The notes beneath the pieces are model-generated. The model did not search any database. It was not told the DNA's origin and saw only the letters and a list, made by a program, of their open reading frames with translations. The translations under genes and the position numbers were made by a program. A DNA stretch of 64,000 bases from Pseudomonas sp. MF4836 (GTDB lineage Bacteria; Pseudomonadota; Gammaproteobacteria; Pseudomonadales; Pseudomonadaceae): the NCBI RefSeq assembly GCF_002018875.1, contig NZ_MVOL01000005.1, positions 434,001 to 498,000 on the forward strand. Reading direction: 5' to 3'. This document shows, one piece after another, positions 32,806-42,118 of the stretch (position 1 is the stretch's first letter; every line of letters begins with the position of its first letter).

Positions 32806-34125
32806 CTATTGCAGCTGCAAGGTCGAGTTGAACTGGCTGATGGCATCCACCACATGCCGCGAACCCTGCTGGATTTCCAGGATCACCGAACCGGCCTCGT
32901 TCGCCAGCTCCACCCCGAGCCCGGTGCGGCTGAGGCTTGATTGCATGCTGGTCACCGCGCTGAGGGACAGATCGTGGTTCTTGCGCACCACCTCGACAAT
33001 TTCCAGGGTCGCCTGGCTGGTCCGCGCCGCCAGGCTGCGCACCTCATCCGCCACTACGGCAAAGCCCCGCCCGTGCTCGCCGGCCCGGGCCGCCTCGATC
33101 GCCGCGTTGAGCGCCAGCAGGTTGGTCTGGTCGGCAATGCCGCGGATGGTCTGGACAATGGTGCCGATGATGTCGGACTGCTTGCTCACCGCGTCAATGC
33201 TGCGCGCAGCTTCGTTGAGGTCCCGGGAGATCTCCTCGATGATCTGCACCGTCTGCTGCACGACCTTCGAGCCCTTTTGCGCGCAGGCATCGTTCTGTAC
33301 CGAGGTGCTATGGGCGGAGTCGGCAGCCGTCTGCAAGGTGTTCATCTGCTGGGTAATGTCGCTGGCGAACTTGACCACCTTGTACAGGCGGCCCTTGGCA
33401 TCGAACAGCGGGTTGTAGGACGCCTCCAGGAATACGGTCTGGCCGTATTTGTTTTCCCGCTCGAAGCGGTGGGAGTGGTACTCGCCGCGATTGAGTGAAG
33501 CCCAGAACAACTTGTAGGCCTGGGACTCGGCTTCGGCGCGATGGCAGAACATGCTGTGGTGCTGCCCGACGATCTCGTTCAGCGAATAGCCCATGGTCTT
33601 CAGGAAGTTCTCGTTGGCGGTGAGGATCTTGCCGTCCGGGGAAAACTCGATAACCGCCATGGACCGGCCGATGGCGTTGAGCAGGCTCTGGTTTTCATGT
33701 TCGGTGTGGATTCGTTGCGAGATGTCCGCCGCCACCTTGATCACGCTCTGCACCTGCCGGTCGGGGCCCAGCACCGGCATGTAACTGGCTTCGAGCCAGA
33801 TCTCGTGGCCGCGCTTGTCGAGGCGCAGAAAGGTTCCGCTGATGGGCTCACCGCGCGCCAGATCGCGCCAGAGCTTGGCGTACTCCTCGCTGCGGTAGAA
33901 CTCTTCTTCGCAAAAGATCCGATGGTGCTTGCCGCGAATTTCGTCAGCGGTATAGCCCATGGTCTGGCAAAAGTGTTCGTTGGCGTCGAGGACGATGCCA
34001 TCCGGGGAGAACTCGATCATCGCCATGGAACGGCTGATCGCCGCCAACTTGGCTTTGGCCTCGGTCAGCGCACAGGTAAATCGTTCAATTTCAAGCAGGT
34101 CAGACTTGTGATGTAAATTAAACAT
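32806..34125 (-). CDS. Soluble chemoreceptor with two PAS domains (BdlA-like)
   Basis: 439 residues without a membrane segment or HAMP domain. PAS1 spans about 28-130 ([59 protein letters not shown]) and PAS2 about 150-255 ([47 protein letters not shown]). A methyl-accepting signalling hairpin follows, with [29 protein letters not shown]. This plan is that of BdlA and Aer-like receptors, which sense oxygen, redox or dispersion cues. The hairpin is short, ending ~65 residues after its tip. Confidence 0.88.
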   Translation of the reverse strand: MFNLHHKSDLLEIERFTCALTEAKAKLAAISRSMAMIEFSPDGIVLDANEHFCQTMGYTADEIRGKHHRIFCEEEFYRSEEYAKLWRDLARGEPISGTFLRLDKRGHEIWLEASYMPVLGPDRQVQSVIKVAADISQRIHTEHENQSLLNAIGRSMAVIEFSPDGKILTANENFLKTMGYSLNEIVGQHHSMFCHRAEAESQAYKLFWASLNRGEYHSHRFERENKYGQTVFLEASYNPLFDAKGRLYKVVKFASDITQQMNTLQTAADSAHSTSVQNDACAQKGSKVVQQTVQIIEEISRDLNEAARSIDAVSKQSDIIGTIVQTIRGIADQTNLLALNAAIEAARAGEHGRGFAVVADEVRSLAARTSQATLEIVEVVRKNHDLSLSAVTSMQSSLSRTGLGVELANEAGSVILEIQQGSRHVVDAISQFNSTLQLQ

Positions 34126-34616
34126 GTTGTATCACCTTTAACGCTGTCTTTTGATTGACGGAAGTTCCAAGTCTTTCAATTGATCCACCACATTGTTTCC
34201 TTGAACATGGCAAGCGTCTCGCTCCACGGGAGAGAGTGTGTCAGGTGATAAATGATGTTTAATCGGAGTGTCCATAGAGCAACGCTCTTATCAAGCCATC
34301 CTTTTCTTGATGGCCCGTTTCCGGGCCCAACCCAACATTGCAAATAACTCCATTTAATAAAAACTCCGTCAGATCCCGGTGCCTTAGTTGCGCACTCTTG
34401 AGGCTGTTCACGTATTCAGGCGCTTTGTTTCATAACGGTTACATGCCGGCTGATGCCTAAAACAAGCGGTTGATATGGCGATCGACATAAACCATTAGCG
34501 CTGAGCATAGACAGGCATGGCAACCGCGCAAGGCCATTAGTCAGCCAGTATTGGCAACTTTCTCCAGGTTCTAAAACCCTTCGCAAACTAACTAAAGGCC
34601 AGCCATTAGTGGCGGA
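34126..34616. other. 491-base intergenic region upstream of the PAS chemoreceptor
   Basis: AT-richer than the flanks, no credible ORF. It holds the promoter and leader of the chemoreceptor gene and a long 3' side of the leftward LysR gene. A local structure at about 34291-34327 (ccatc/gatgg and ggcccg/cgggcc hairpins) could be part of an untranslated RNA, but it has no T-run. Short direct repeats of gccattagt occur at about 34530 and 34602. Confidence 0.5.
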
Positions 34617-35486
34617 TCAACCGTCGAGCATGTCCAGCAATGCCTGTACCGCTAACGAAGGTGGCCGCCCCGGCGCCGGCACCAGGGCAAAGCGGCGATC
34701 GATCGGTACACTCAAGGGCAACACCCGAAGACCCTGGCGGTTGTCGGGCAAGGTGCTCTGGGGCACCAGGCTGACCCCGACCTGCTCGCGAACCAGGGTG
34801 AAGGCGCTGTTCCACTCACGGACCTCGACGCGCACATCCGCCAGCGCAAGCCCGGCGTCCAGCGCCAGGCTCCGGGCGTTCACCGAACAGCCGCCCGTGG
34901 CCAGTACAAAGGGTTGTGCCACCAGTTCCGCCAGCGCCAGGCCCTGTTCATTCGAACGCCGGGCCAAAGCATGACCGACCGGCAGCACCGCCACCCAGCT
35001 GTCGAGCCCCAGCAATCGCGCCTGGCCTCCAGCAGGCGGATTGAGCACCACGCCCACATCCGTCAGGCCGGCAGCGAGCAGCGCCTCGACCTCATCATCA
35101 CTGACCTCCAGCGCCAGCACCTGGATGCCCGGGTACAGCTGGTTGAAACGACGCAGCAACGGCGGCAGAAAGGTCGCCAGCACCATGGGAAAGCTGGCCA
35201 GACGGATGCTACCGCGCTGAATCGGCCGCGCCTGCTCCGCGGTTTCACGGATGGCCTGCAATGCCGCGAGCATCAGCCGCGCCTGCTCCAGCACCTGGAA
35301 GCCGATCGCGGTGGGCAGGGTCTGGCGGTTTTCCCGGGTGAACAGCTGCACCCCGAGCGTATCTTCCACCAGCGCCAGGGCCTGGCTGGCGCCCGATTGA
35401 GTCATGCCCACCTGCTCCGCGGCGCGGGTGATATTGCCGCTGTCGGCGATCGCCACCAACAGCCGCCAATGCATCAGGTTCATCAT
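34617..35486 (-). CDS. LysR family regulator divergent from a GST gene
   Basis: About 289 residues. HTH RLLVAIADSGNITRAAEQVGMTQSGASQALALVED (about 5-40), then a LysR effector domain with RLASFPMVLATFLPPLLRRF and NSAFTLVREQVGVSLVPQSTLP. Start is uncertain between ATG 35486, 35483 and 35474, which are closely spaced with no strong ribosome site; the frame opens to 35540. Divergence from the GST gene by 100 bases suggests it controls that gene. Confidence 0.88.
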   Translation of the reverse strand: MMNLMHWRLLVAIADSGNITRAAEQVGMTQSGASQALALVEDTLGVQLFTRENRQTLPTAIGFQVLEQARLMLAALQAIRETAEQARPIQRGSIRLASFPMVLATFLPPLLRRFNQLYPGIQVLALEVSDDEVEALLAAGLTDVGVVLNPPAGGQARLLGLDSWVAVLPVGHALARRSNEQGLALAELVAQPFVLATGGCSVNARSLALDAGLALADVRVEVREWNSAFTLVREQVGVSLVPQSTLPDNRQGLRVLPLSVPIDRRFALVPAPGRPPSLAVQALLDMLDG

Positions 35487-35589
35487 GCCAGTAGCTGACC
35501 TTATGGGAGTTTTCTGAAAGATTAATTTTACCCAGAGCACCCAGGACTATGACACTGATTCAAACGCCCCCTCCCCCTGAGTGCACTCG

Positions 35590-36192
35590 ATGAAGCTCTA
35601 TTACGCTCCGCAAGCCTGCTCCCTCGCCGCCCATATCGTGCTGCGTGAACTGCAGCTGCCGTTTCGCGCCATCCGTGTCGACAACCACAGCAAGCTCACT
35701 GCCGATGGCGCGGACTTTCTCGCCATCAACCCCAAGGGCTACGTGGCCGCCCTGCAACTGGACAACGGACAGGTGCTGACCGAAGGGCCGGCGATCTTGC
35801 AGTACTTGGCCGACCTCAAGCCCGACGCAGGCCTGGCCCCGGCCAATGGCAGCTGGGAGCGGGTGCGCCTGCAGGAGGACCTGAACTTCATTTCCAGCGA
35901 GGTCCACGGTGGCCTGGGCTGGCTGTTCAGCACTCAGCTTGGCGAAGAAGCCAAAACGCTGTTGCGCCACACGTTGTTCAAACGCCTTGACCTGCTGAAT
36001 CAGCGACTGGAGCAGCAGGACTACTTGCTGGGAAGCCATTTCAGCGTAGCCGATGCCTATTTGTTTACCGTGCTGCGCTGGACCCTGGGCTTTGCCATCG
36101 ATCTGGGGCAATGGCCAGCACTGGCGCGTTTTCAGGCACGGATCGAGGTGCGCGCCTCAGTCAAGGCCGCGCTGGCGGTGGAACTGGCGTAA
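35590..36192 (+). CDS. Beta-class glutathione transferase
   Basis: 200 residues from ATG 35590 (GTG at 35581 is an alternative). The N-terminus MKLYYAPQACSLAAHI carries Cys10, the residue that links glutathione in bacterial beta-class enzymes. It is followed by NPKGYVAALQLDNGQVLTEGPAILQYLAD (cis-Pro, EGPAI binding) and a helical domain with FSVADAYLFTVLRW. A role in detoxification and possible control by the divergent LysR gene are inferred. A strong inverted repeat follows at 36267-36290. Confidence 0.92.
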   Translation: MKLYYAPQACSLAAHIVLRELQLPFRAIRVDNHSKLTADGADFLAINPKGYVAALQLDNGQVLTEGPAILQYLADLKPDAGLAPANGSWERVRLQEDLNFISSEVHGGLGWLFSTQLGEEAKTLLRHTLFKRLDLLNQRLEQQDYLLGSHFSVADAYLFTVLRWTLGFAIDLGQWPALARFQARIEVRASVKAALAVELA

Positions 36193-36266
36193 CAGCGTGC
36201 GCAGAAGGTTTTAGCGAAGGGGGGGGGAAACTGGCAGGGCGATAACAGGCAGTGGATAAAAGAGTA

Positions 36267-36290
36267 TGAAGCCCGCCAGGCGGGCTTCAT
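36267..36290. terminator. Inverted repeat between the GST gene and the 38-residue ORF
   Basis: atgaagcccgcc (36267-36278) pairs with ggcgggcttcat (36279-36290), a 12-bp perfect palindrome whose centre bases form the loop. Leftward, the coding strand continues with a T-rich actctttta, so it may end the small leftward ORF; no clean T run serves the GST gene. Confidence 0.55.
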
Positions 36291-36299
36291 CAAGTGCAA

Positions 36300-36416
36300 T
36301 CAATGACCGAAAACATTCACTTCGGTTTTCTTGGTTTTCTTGTCCGCGCGCTTTTCATCCGCTGTTTTAGCCGGTTTTTTCTTCACGCTTTTCTTTGAGT
36401 TCATACCTTTGGACAT
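36300..36416 (-). CDS. 38-residue Lys-rich peptide
   Basis: A 38-codon ORF starting MSKGMNSKKSVKKKPAKTA and ending KTEVNVFGH, with a GTGGAGTG ribosome site. Nearly half of the residues are Lys or Arg, so it is highly basic and probably binds nucleic acid or a negatively charged surface. Similar lysine-rich peptides of pseudomonads are known only as hypothetical proteins. It diverges from the GNAT gene at 36523. Confidence 0.6.
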   Translation of the reverse strand: MSKGMNSKKSVKKKPAKTADEKRADKKTKKTEVNVFGH

Positions 36417-36522
36417 GATGCACACTCCACTGATGCGGGATAGACCTTGAGGTATACCACCTATAGTGCGAGCGAAGTCCTTTATAATTGCGCGCCCTCC
36501 TGCAACCCGACCCGAAAAGCCC

Positions 36523-36960
36523 ATGCCCAGCGTTCAAATCAGCCAGTTAAGCGACGACCTGCGGCCGTTGCTGAACAAGTTTTACCGTGACCATGACTCG
36601 CCCATGCGCGCCAGCGATGGAGAGCTCTGGGTCGCACGAGACGAAACCATAGTCGGCGGGCTGAGTGTAAAAAAGGTGTCGAAGGGTTATTGGTTGACGG
36701 GGCTGTTTGTCGACCCGGATTACCGCGGGCAAGGCATCGCCAGGCAACTGGTGGCCCAGGCCAGGGCACCACTCGACGGGCCGCTTTGGCTGTTCTGTCA
36801 TCCGGACCTGCAAGGCCTGTATGAAGCCATGGGTTTTGCCTGCACTTCGGTCCTGCCCCAGGCCATGGCCGAGCGCCTGGTTCGCTACCGGCGCAACAAG
36901 GCGATGATCGCCATGGGCATAGAACCGTTGGTTAGCAGCACTGAAGATTTGGTCACATAA
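36523..36960 (+). CDS. GNAT family N-acetyltransferase
   Basis: 145 residues from ATG 36523. The acetyl-CoA loop is LFVDPDYRGQGIARQLVAQARA (about 63-84); a strand-helix LWLFCHPDLQGLYEAMGFACT follows. The N-terminal part is typical of small stand-alone GNATs (YRDHDSPMRASDGELWVARDETIVGGL). A TATAAT hexamer lies at 36483-36488, 35 bases before the ATG, a likely -10. The substrate is unknown. Confidence 0.87.
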   Translation: MPSVQISQLSDDLRPLLNKFYRDHDSPMRASDGELWVARDETIVGGLSVKKVSKGYWLTGLFVDPDYRGQGIARQLVAQARAPLDGPLWLFCHPDLQGLYEAMGFACTSVLPQAMAERLVRYRRNKAMIAMGIEPLVSSTEDLVT

Positions 36961-37016
36961 GGCCGGAGGGACTGCGTGTTAGCCTCGGGGCAAACCGCCC
37001 GCTCTCAGGACCCGAC

Positions 37017-37838
37017 ATGAAACCCACGCTTCTGGCCTTATCCCTCACTGCCCTGCTGCTCCCCGCCGTCAGCCATGGCGCCGAAAACGCCCCGGTCACC
37101 TCGCAACACTATGCCCAGGTCCTGGCCGGCAGTTGGCGCGCGCCGGCCAATTCGGCGCGGGATGTCTATCGGCATCCGCAACAGACCTTGCAGTTCTTCG
37201 GCCTGCGCCCGCAACAGACCCTGATCGAAATCACTCCCGGCGGCGGCTGGTACAGCGAGATCCTGGCCCCTTTGCTCAAGCAAAAGGGGCACTACATTGC
37301 GGCCCTGCAAGCGCCGGCCAGTGGTGAATACTTCAAGAAGGCGGCGGACAGCCTGCGGCAGAAATTCGCCGCCGACCCCGAGCACTATGCCCAGGCACGC
37401 TTCGTCGAATTCGACCCCAAGGCCCCGGTACTGGGCCAACCCGGCTCGGCCGATGCAGTGCTGACCTTTCGCAACGTGCACAACTGGGTCATGGCCGATA
37501 CCGCACCCAGCATGTTCCAGGCGTTCTTCAAGGTATTGAAACCGGGCGGCGTGCTGGGGGTGGTCGATCATCGGGCTAAAGACGGGGCTTCCCTGGAAGA
37601 CATCAAGCACAGCGGCTACCTGACCACGGCCTATGTGGTGCAACTGGCCACTGATGCCGGTTTTGTCCTGGATGGCCAGAGCGAGATCAATGCCAACCCC
37701 AAGGACACCAAGGATTACCCGGAGGGGGTTTGGACCCTGCCCCCGTCATTCAAGCTGGGTGAACAGGACAAGGCTCGCTACCTGGCGATCGGCGAATCGG
37801 ATCGCATGACCCTGCGCTTTATCAAACCAGCCAAGTAA
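37017..37838 (+). CDS. Exported SAM-methyltransferase-like protein
   Basis: 273 residues. The first ~22 form a good signal peptide (MKPTLLALSLTALLLPAVSHG, cleavage near A22). The rest is a class I methyltransferase fold: ITPGGGWYSEILAPLL (glycine-rich SAM loop), FVEFDPKAPVLG, ADAVLTFRNVHNWV, and FKVLKPGGVLGVVDHRA (post-motif II). The usual LDxGcGxG is replaced by IEITPGGGWYSE, as in the COG4798-type predicted methyltransferases. SAM is not normally available outside the cytoplasm, so the activity is unclear. Confidence 0.82.
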   Translation: MKPTLLALSLTALLLPAVSHGAENAPVTSQHYAQVLAGSWRAPANSARDVYRHPQQTLQFFGLRPQQTLIEITPGGGWYSEILAPLLKQKGHYIAALQAPASGEYFKKAADSLRQKFAADPEHYAQARFVEFDPKAPVLGQPGSADAVLTFRNVHNWVMADTAPSMFQAFFKVLKPGGVLGVVDHRAKDGASLEDIKHSGYLTTAYVVQLATDAGFVLDGQSEINANPKDTKDYPEGVWTLPPSFKLGEQDKARYLAIGESDRMTLRFIKPAK

Positions 37839-37844
37839 GCGACA

Positions 37845-37876
37845 CCGCCGGGGCCGGGAGATCCGGCACCGGCGGC
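37845..37876. other. GC-rich hairpin after the methyltransferase-like gene
   Basis: ccgccggggccgg (37845-37857) pairs with ccggcaccggcgg (37863-37875) with one mismatch and a short loop. There is no T run, so it may be a 3' stabiliser rather than a terminator. Confidence 0.4.
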
Positions 37877-37919
37877 AAGAGGGAGGATTGGTCAGCCAAG
37901 GGGCATCCCCTCTTTCAGC

Positions 37920-38459
37920 TCACTCGTCCGAACCGAGCTCAAGATCGGGGAACATCACCTCGGTGAAGCCGAACTTGCTGAAGTCATCGATCCGCGACGG
38001 GTACAACCGCCCGATCAGATGGTCGCACTCATGCTGCACCACCCGTGCATGAAAGCCCGAGGCAATGCGCACCACAGGTTCGCCCTTGGGGTCGAAACCT
38101 TCATAACGAATGTGCTGATAACGCTGCACCGCGCCGCGCAAACCGGGTACCGACAGGCACCCTTCCCAGCCCTCTTCCAAGGTCGGACCCAGCGGGGTGA
38201 TCAACGGGTTGATCAGGATGGTCTGCGGGACCGCCTCGGCGTCCGGGTAGCGCTCGCTGTGCTCGAAACCAAAGATCACCAGTTGCAGGTCGACCCCGAT
38301 CTGCGGCGCCGCGAGGCCAACCCCGCCAACACTTTCCATGGTCTGGAACATGTCGTCGATCAGTTGCCAGAGCTCGGCGCTGTCGAACATCTCGGGCGGT
38401 ACCGGTGGGGCGATGCGCAGCAGGCGCTCATCGCCCATTTTCAGAATTTCACGAATCAT
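37920..38459 (-). CDS. def: Peptide deformylase
   Basis: 179 residues with all three family motifs: [10 protein letters not shown] at 46-55, EGCLSVP at 99-105 with metal ligand Cys101, and HECDH at 143-147 with ligands His143 and His147. It removes the formyl group from new proteins in the cytoplasm. This is probably an extra copy because it is not next to fmt. Its ATG is two bases from the stop of the BrkB-like gene on the same strand, so the two are cotranscribed. Confidence 0.94.
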   Translation of the reverse strand: MIREILKMGDERLLRIAPPVPPEMFDSAELWQLIDDMFQTMESVGGVGLAAPQIGVDLQLVIFGFEHSERYPDAEAVPQTILINPLITPLGPTLEEGWEGCLSVPGLRGAVQRYQHIRYEGFDPKGEPVVRIASGFHARVVQHECDHLIGRLYPSRIDDFSKFGFTEVMFPDLELGSDE

Positions 38460-38461
38460 GG

Positions 38462-39409
38462 TCAGGCTTCATCAGTGTCCGGCTTGAGCGAGTGGTCCCG
38501 GCCCAGTCCCGAAACATGTTGTTTTTGGGAGTCGTGCTCGTCGGGAACCTTTTCTCCAGGGTCTTTACCTTCGGCCGACATGTGTTCGATCACCGCGTTC
38601 ATTTCCGCGCCCAGCAACAGCACTGCCGAGGAAATATAGAAATACAAAAGAAGGACGATAATCGCGCCGATACTGCCATACATGGCGTTGTAGTTGGCGA
38701 AGGTCTTTACGTAGAAGGCAAAGCCCAGCGACGCGACGATCCACACCACCACCGCCAGCACCGAGCCCGGGGTGATGAAGCGAAATTCCTGCTTCACATC
38801 CGGCATCACGTAATAGATCAGGGCCACGGCGACCATCATCAGGATCACAATCACCGGCCAGCGCAGGATGGTCCATACGGTGACGATAAAGTCCTCCAGC
38901 CCGACTTGCCCAGCAATCCAGGCCATCACCTGCGGCCCCAGCACCATCAGCGCCGCCGCAGCCAGGAGCATGCCGGCAATCCCGATGGTGTAGAAAATCG
39001 ACAGCGGGAAGCGCTTCCAGATCGGCCGCCCCTCAACCACGTCGTAGGCGGCGTTCATTGCGCTCATCATCAGCCGCACACCCGCCGAGGCGGTCCACAG
39101 GGCGATGACGATACCCACCGAGAGCAATCCGCCCTTGGATTGCTGCAGCTGGTCGATCACCGGGTTGACCTGCTCCAGGGCCTGGGGCGGCAGCACCAGT
39201 TCCGACTGCAGGCGCAGCCAGCTGAAGAAGTCCGGAAGATGCAGGAAGCCGATCAGCGCGATCAAAAAAAGAATGAAAGGGAACAGTGAAAACAGCATCT
39301 GGTAGGCCAGTGCCGAAGCGTAGGTCGACATTTCGTCGTCGACGAACTCTTTCACCGTGCGCACCAGCACACGCTGCAGGGACAGGCCTTTCAAATGGGG
39401 GAAAATCAT
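38462..39409 (-). CDS. YihY/BrkB family membrane protein
   Basis: 315 residues with six membrane segments; the opening [36 protein letters not shown] and the [27 protein letters not shown] region are the family core. The C-terminal ~40 residues are hydrophilic ([21 protein letters not shown]). AAAGGAGACGCT precedes the ATG. The family is widespread and its function is not established; it was once called ribonuclease BN in error. Confidence 0.9.
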   Translation of the reverse strand: MIFPHLKGLSLQRVLVRTVKEFVDDEMSTYASALAYQMLFSLFPFILFLIALIGFLHLPDFFSWLRLQSELVLPPQALEQVNPVIDQLQQSKGGLLSVGIVIALWTASAGVRLMMSAMNAAYDVVEGRPIWKRFPLSIFYTIGIAGMLLAAAALMVLGPQVMAWIAGQVGLEDFIVTVWTILRWPVIVILMMVAVALIYYVMPDVKQEFRFITPGSVLAVVVWIVASLGFAFYVKTFANYNAMYGSIGAIIVLLLYFYISSAVLLLGAEMNAVIEHMSAEGKDPGEKVPDEHDSQKQHVSGLGRDHSLKPDTDEA

Positions 39410-39531
39410 AGCGTCTCCTTTCGCCGCAAAAGGTCGGGGTCGGTGGCGACTCAGAGGCCGTTTTCTACATCAAATTAGCCCAGTTGGCGACTTTGAACCA
39501 TTTCGATTCATTGGCCCACGCGGCGGCCGAC

Positions 39532-39559
39532 AAAAAAACGGCCATCCTTGGATGGCCGT
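39532..39559 (-). terminator. Terminator of csbD
   Basis: acggccatcc (39538-39547) pairs perfectly with ggatggccgt (39550-39559) around tt. Read leftward the stem is followed by seven T (A32-38 on plus). It is 27 bases beyond the csbD stop. Confidence 0.92.
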
Positions 39560-39585
39560 CTTACTGCATCGAGCCGCCCGAACTG

Positions 39586-39777
39586 TCAGGCCTTGTCGAT
39601 GGTTTTCTTGACTGCATCCTTGGCTTTACCCACTGCTTGCTGGGCTTCGCCTTTCTTCTCTTGCACTTTGCCTTCCGTCTGCAGCTTGGTGTTATCGGTC
39701 GCTTTGCCGACACCTTGCTTGATGTTGCCGACGGCTTCGTTAGCCAAACCTTTTGCCTTATCCGCTGTGCTGCCCAT
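39586..39777 (-). CDS. CsbD family stress protein
   Basis: 63 residues, highly hydrophilic: [19 protein letters not shown], then [28 protein letters not shown], the typical CsbD repeats. The family is induced by general stress. GGAGAAATACC precedes the ATG. A perfect terminator follows. Confidence 0.92.
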   Translation of the reverse strand: MGSTADKAKGLANEAVGNIKQGVGKATDNTKLQTEGKVQEKKGEAQQAVGKAKDAVKKTIDKA

Positions 39778-39987
39778 GGTATTTCTCCGAAGAACAATAG
39801 TGGGTTTTGGTCATTACGTAAGGATTGACCCGCCAGCGTTGCGCAGAGTTTCAATTATTTTTTAGCGCCATCGACAGGCGTATTTTTCGCCGCTCGGGCA
39901 GGTAGCGCTTTATGTTTGCCGGCCAACCCACGAGAATGCGCAACGTATTCAGGCTGTGCGCTGAAGATCCAATCCCGTAGGAATGTT

Positions 39988-40365
39988 ATGAAACTCGATA
40001 AAAAGCTGGCCATTGCGCGCAGAAACCAGGAACTGGGCGGTGCAGTACTGGGCGTCAACAACTGCCACTTCGCGGAGCTGAACCGCAACAAGAACATCTG
40101 GTGGTTCGATATCCCGGTCAGCCGCCTGGCCATCGGTCAGTACGAATGGGTGCACCTGCTGCTGCACAACCCAGGCACCGACCAACTGCTGCACCTGAAG
40201 GTGCCGACGGTGTTCCTGCGGGAAAAACTCGAAGGCCTGGTGATCCGCAACGAGGGCAAGCGCAAAGCGGCCCTGAGCCTTGAGCTGAGCGCGGACAAGG
40301 ATTCGTTGCTCAAGGACGTGCGCCCGGCAGGCACCGGCGTGGACTTCGCCCAGTTCCAGCTGTAA
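39988..40365 (+). CDS. Conserved-looking hypothetical protein, 125 residues
   Basis: MKLDKKLAIARRNQELGGAV begins a soluble protein of mixed alpha/beta look: NCHFAELNRNKNIWWFDIPVSRLAIG, YEWVHLLLHNPGTDQLLHLKVPTVFLREKL, ALSLELSADKDSLL. TAGGAA lies nine bases before ATG 39988, so the longer frame to 39916 is rejected. The Trp-rich centre is the clearest feature. I do not recognise the family. A terminator follows. Confidence 0.72.
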   Translation: MKLDKKLAIARRNQELGGAVLGVNNCHFAELNRNKNIWWFDIPVSRLAIGQYEWVHLLLHNPGTDQLLHLKVPTVFLREKLEGLVIRNEGKRKAALSLELSADKDSLLKDVRPAGTGVDFAQFQL

Positions 40366-40382
40366 ACCTGGGCAGCGCCCAC

Positions 40383-40411
40383 AAAAAAGCCCCGCCTCTG
40401 CGGGGCTTTTT
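40383..40411. terminator. Bidirectional terminator before fadD1 3' end
   Basis: gccccgc (40389-40395) pairs with gcggggc (40400-40406) around ctct, with T5 to the right and A6 to the left. It serves the hypothetical gene at 39988 and the convergent fadD1 gene. Confidence 0.9.
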
Positions 40412-40426
40412 CATGCAGCCTTCGGC

Positions 40427-42118
40427 TTACTTTTTCAGGCCGAGCTTCTTCAATTCCTCATCACGCAACTCGCGACGCAGGATCTTGCCCACGTTGGTGG
40501 TCGGCAACGCATCGCGGAACTCCACGGCTTTGGGCACCTTATAACCGGTGACGTTGGCGCGCATGTGGGTCATCACCTGCTCTTTGGTCAGGGTCACGCC
40601 CGGCTTGGCGACGATGAAAATCTTGATGATTTCCCCGGATTTTTCATCCGGAATACCGATCGCCGCACACTGCAACACGCCTGGCAACGCTGCCAGCACG
40701 TCTTCCAGTTCGTTGGGGTAGACGTTGAAACCGGAGACCAGAATCATGTCTTTCTTGCGGTCGACGATACGGATATAGCCGTCTGGCTGGATCAGCGCGA
40801 TGTCACCGGTTTTCAGCCAGCCTTCGCTGCTCATGACTTCGTCGGTGGCGTCCTGGCGCTGCCAGTAGCCTTTCATCACCTGCGGGCCCTTGACGCACAG
40901 CTCGCCGATTTCCCCTAGGGGCAACTCTTCGCCCGCATCGTTGATTACGCAGCACAGGGTCGAAGGCACCGGAATGCCGATGGTACCGACCTGGATATTC
41001 TGGCTCGGGTTGACCGTGGCCACCGGGCTGGTTTCGGTCATGCCGTAGCCTTCGCAGATCGGGCAGCCGGTTACCGCTTTCCAACGCTCGCCCGCCGCCA
41101 ACTGCAAGGCCATGCCGCCGGACAGGGTGACTTTCAAGGCCGAGAAGTCCAGCTTGCGGAACGCTTCGTTGTTGCACAGCGCCACGAACAGGGTGTTGAG
41201 GCCGACAAAACCACTGAACTTCCACTTCGACAGCTCCTTGACCATCGCCGGCAGGTCGCGCGGGTTGCTGATCAGGATGTTGTGGCCGCCGATCAGCATC
41301 ATCGCCATGCAATGAAAGGTGAAGGCATAGATGTGGTACAGCGGCAGCGGAGTGATCAGGATCTCGCAACCTTCATTCAGGTCCGACCCCATCAGCGCCT
41401 TGCACTGCAGCATGTTGGCCACCAGGTTGCGGTGGGTCAGCATCGCGCCCTTGGCCACGCCGGTGGTACCGCCGGTGTATTGCAGCACGGCAACGTCGCT
41501 GCTGGCCGGGTTGGCTTCCTTCACCGGCTGGCCATGGCCCTTGCTCAGCACGTCATTGAACTTGACGGCCTTGGGCAGGTGATAGGCCGGGACCATCTTC
41601 TTCACGTATTTGATGACGCTGTTGATCAGCAGACGCTTGAGCGGCGGCAGCAGGTCCGCCACTTCGGTGACGATCACATGCTTGACGCCGGTCTTGGGCA
41701 CGACCGCTTCGGCCAGATGCGCCATGTTGGCCAGGCAGACCAGGGCCTTGGCCCCCGAGTCATTGAACTGGTGTTCCATTTCCCGCGTGGTGTACAGCGG
41801 GTTGGTGTTGACCACAATCAGCCCAGCGCGGATGGCGCCGAATACCGCGACCGGGTATTGCAGGACATTGGGCAACTGCACGGCAATTCGATCGCCGGGC
41901 TGCAAGTCGGTATGCTGCTGCAGGTACGCGGCGAAGGCCCCAGACAATTCGTACAGCTCACCGTAGGTGAGTGTCTTGCCGAGGTTGCTAAAGGCCGGTT
42001 TGTTAGCGAAACGTTGGCAGGACTGCTGCAACACCGCTTGAATATTCGGGTACTCGTCTGGATTGATCTCGGCAGCAATTCCAGCTGGGTACTTATCCTT
42101 CCAAAAGTCTTCGATCAT
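40427..42118 (-). CDS. fadD1: Long-chain acyl-CoA synthetase FadD1
   Basis: 563 residues of the adenylate-forming family: P-loop-like YTGGTTGVAKGAML (about 215), YGMTETSPVATVN, GWLKTGDIALIQPDGYIRIVDRKKDMILVSGFNVYPNELEDVLA and the C-terminal catalytic Lys in LPTTNVGKILRREL. It activates fatty acids to acyl-CoA at the inner membrane. It lies downstream of fadD2 with a 358-base gap containing a hairpin repeat, as in the neighbouring fadD pair of other pseudomonads. Confidence 0.92.
   Translation of the reverse strand: MIEDFWKDKYPAGIAAEINPDEYPNIQAVLQQSCQRFANKPAFSNLGKTLTYGELYELSGAFAAYLQQHTDLQPGDRIAVQLPNVLQYPVAVFGAIRAGLIVVNTNPLYTTREMEHQFNDSGAKALVCLANMAHLAEAVVPKTGVKHVIVTEVADLLPPLKRLLINSVIKYVKKMVPAYHLPKAVKFNDVLSKGHGQPVKEANPASSDVAVLQYTGGTTGVAKGAMLTHRNLVANMLQCKALMGSDLNEGCEILITPLPLYHIYAFTFHCMAMMLIGGHNILISNPRDLPAMVKELSKWKFSGFVGLNTLFVALCNNEAFRKLDFSALKVTLSGGMALQLAAGERWKAVTGCPICEGYGMTETSPVATVNPSQNIQVGTIGIPVPSTLCCVINDAGEELPLGEIGELCVKGPQVMKGYWQRQDATDEVMSSEGWLKTGDIALIQPDGYIRIVDRKKDMILVSGFNVYPNELEDVLAALPGVLQCAAIGIPDEKSGEIIKIFIVAKPGVTLTKEQVMTHMRANVTGYKVPKAVEFRDALPTTNVGKILRRELRDEELKKLGLKK

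Noticed and set aside
34288..34330. Possible small RNA terminator near the chemoreceptor promoter
   Set aside because: The ggcccg/cgggcc hairpin has no T run on either strand; no promoter could be placed with confidence.
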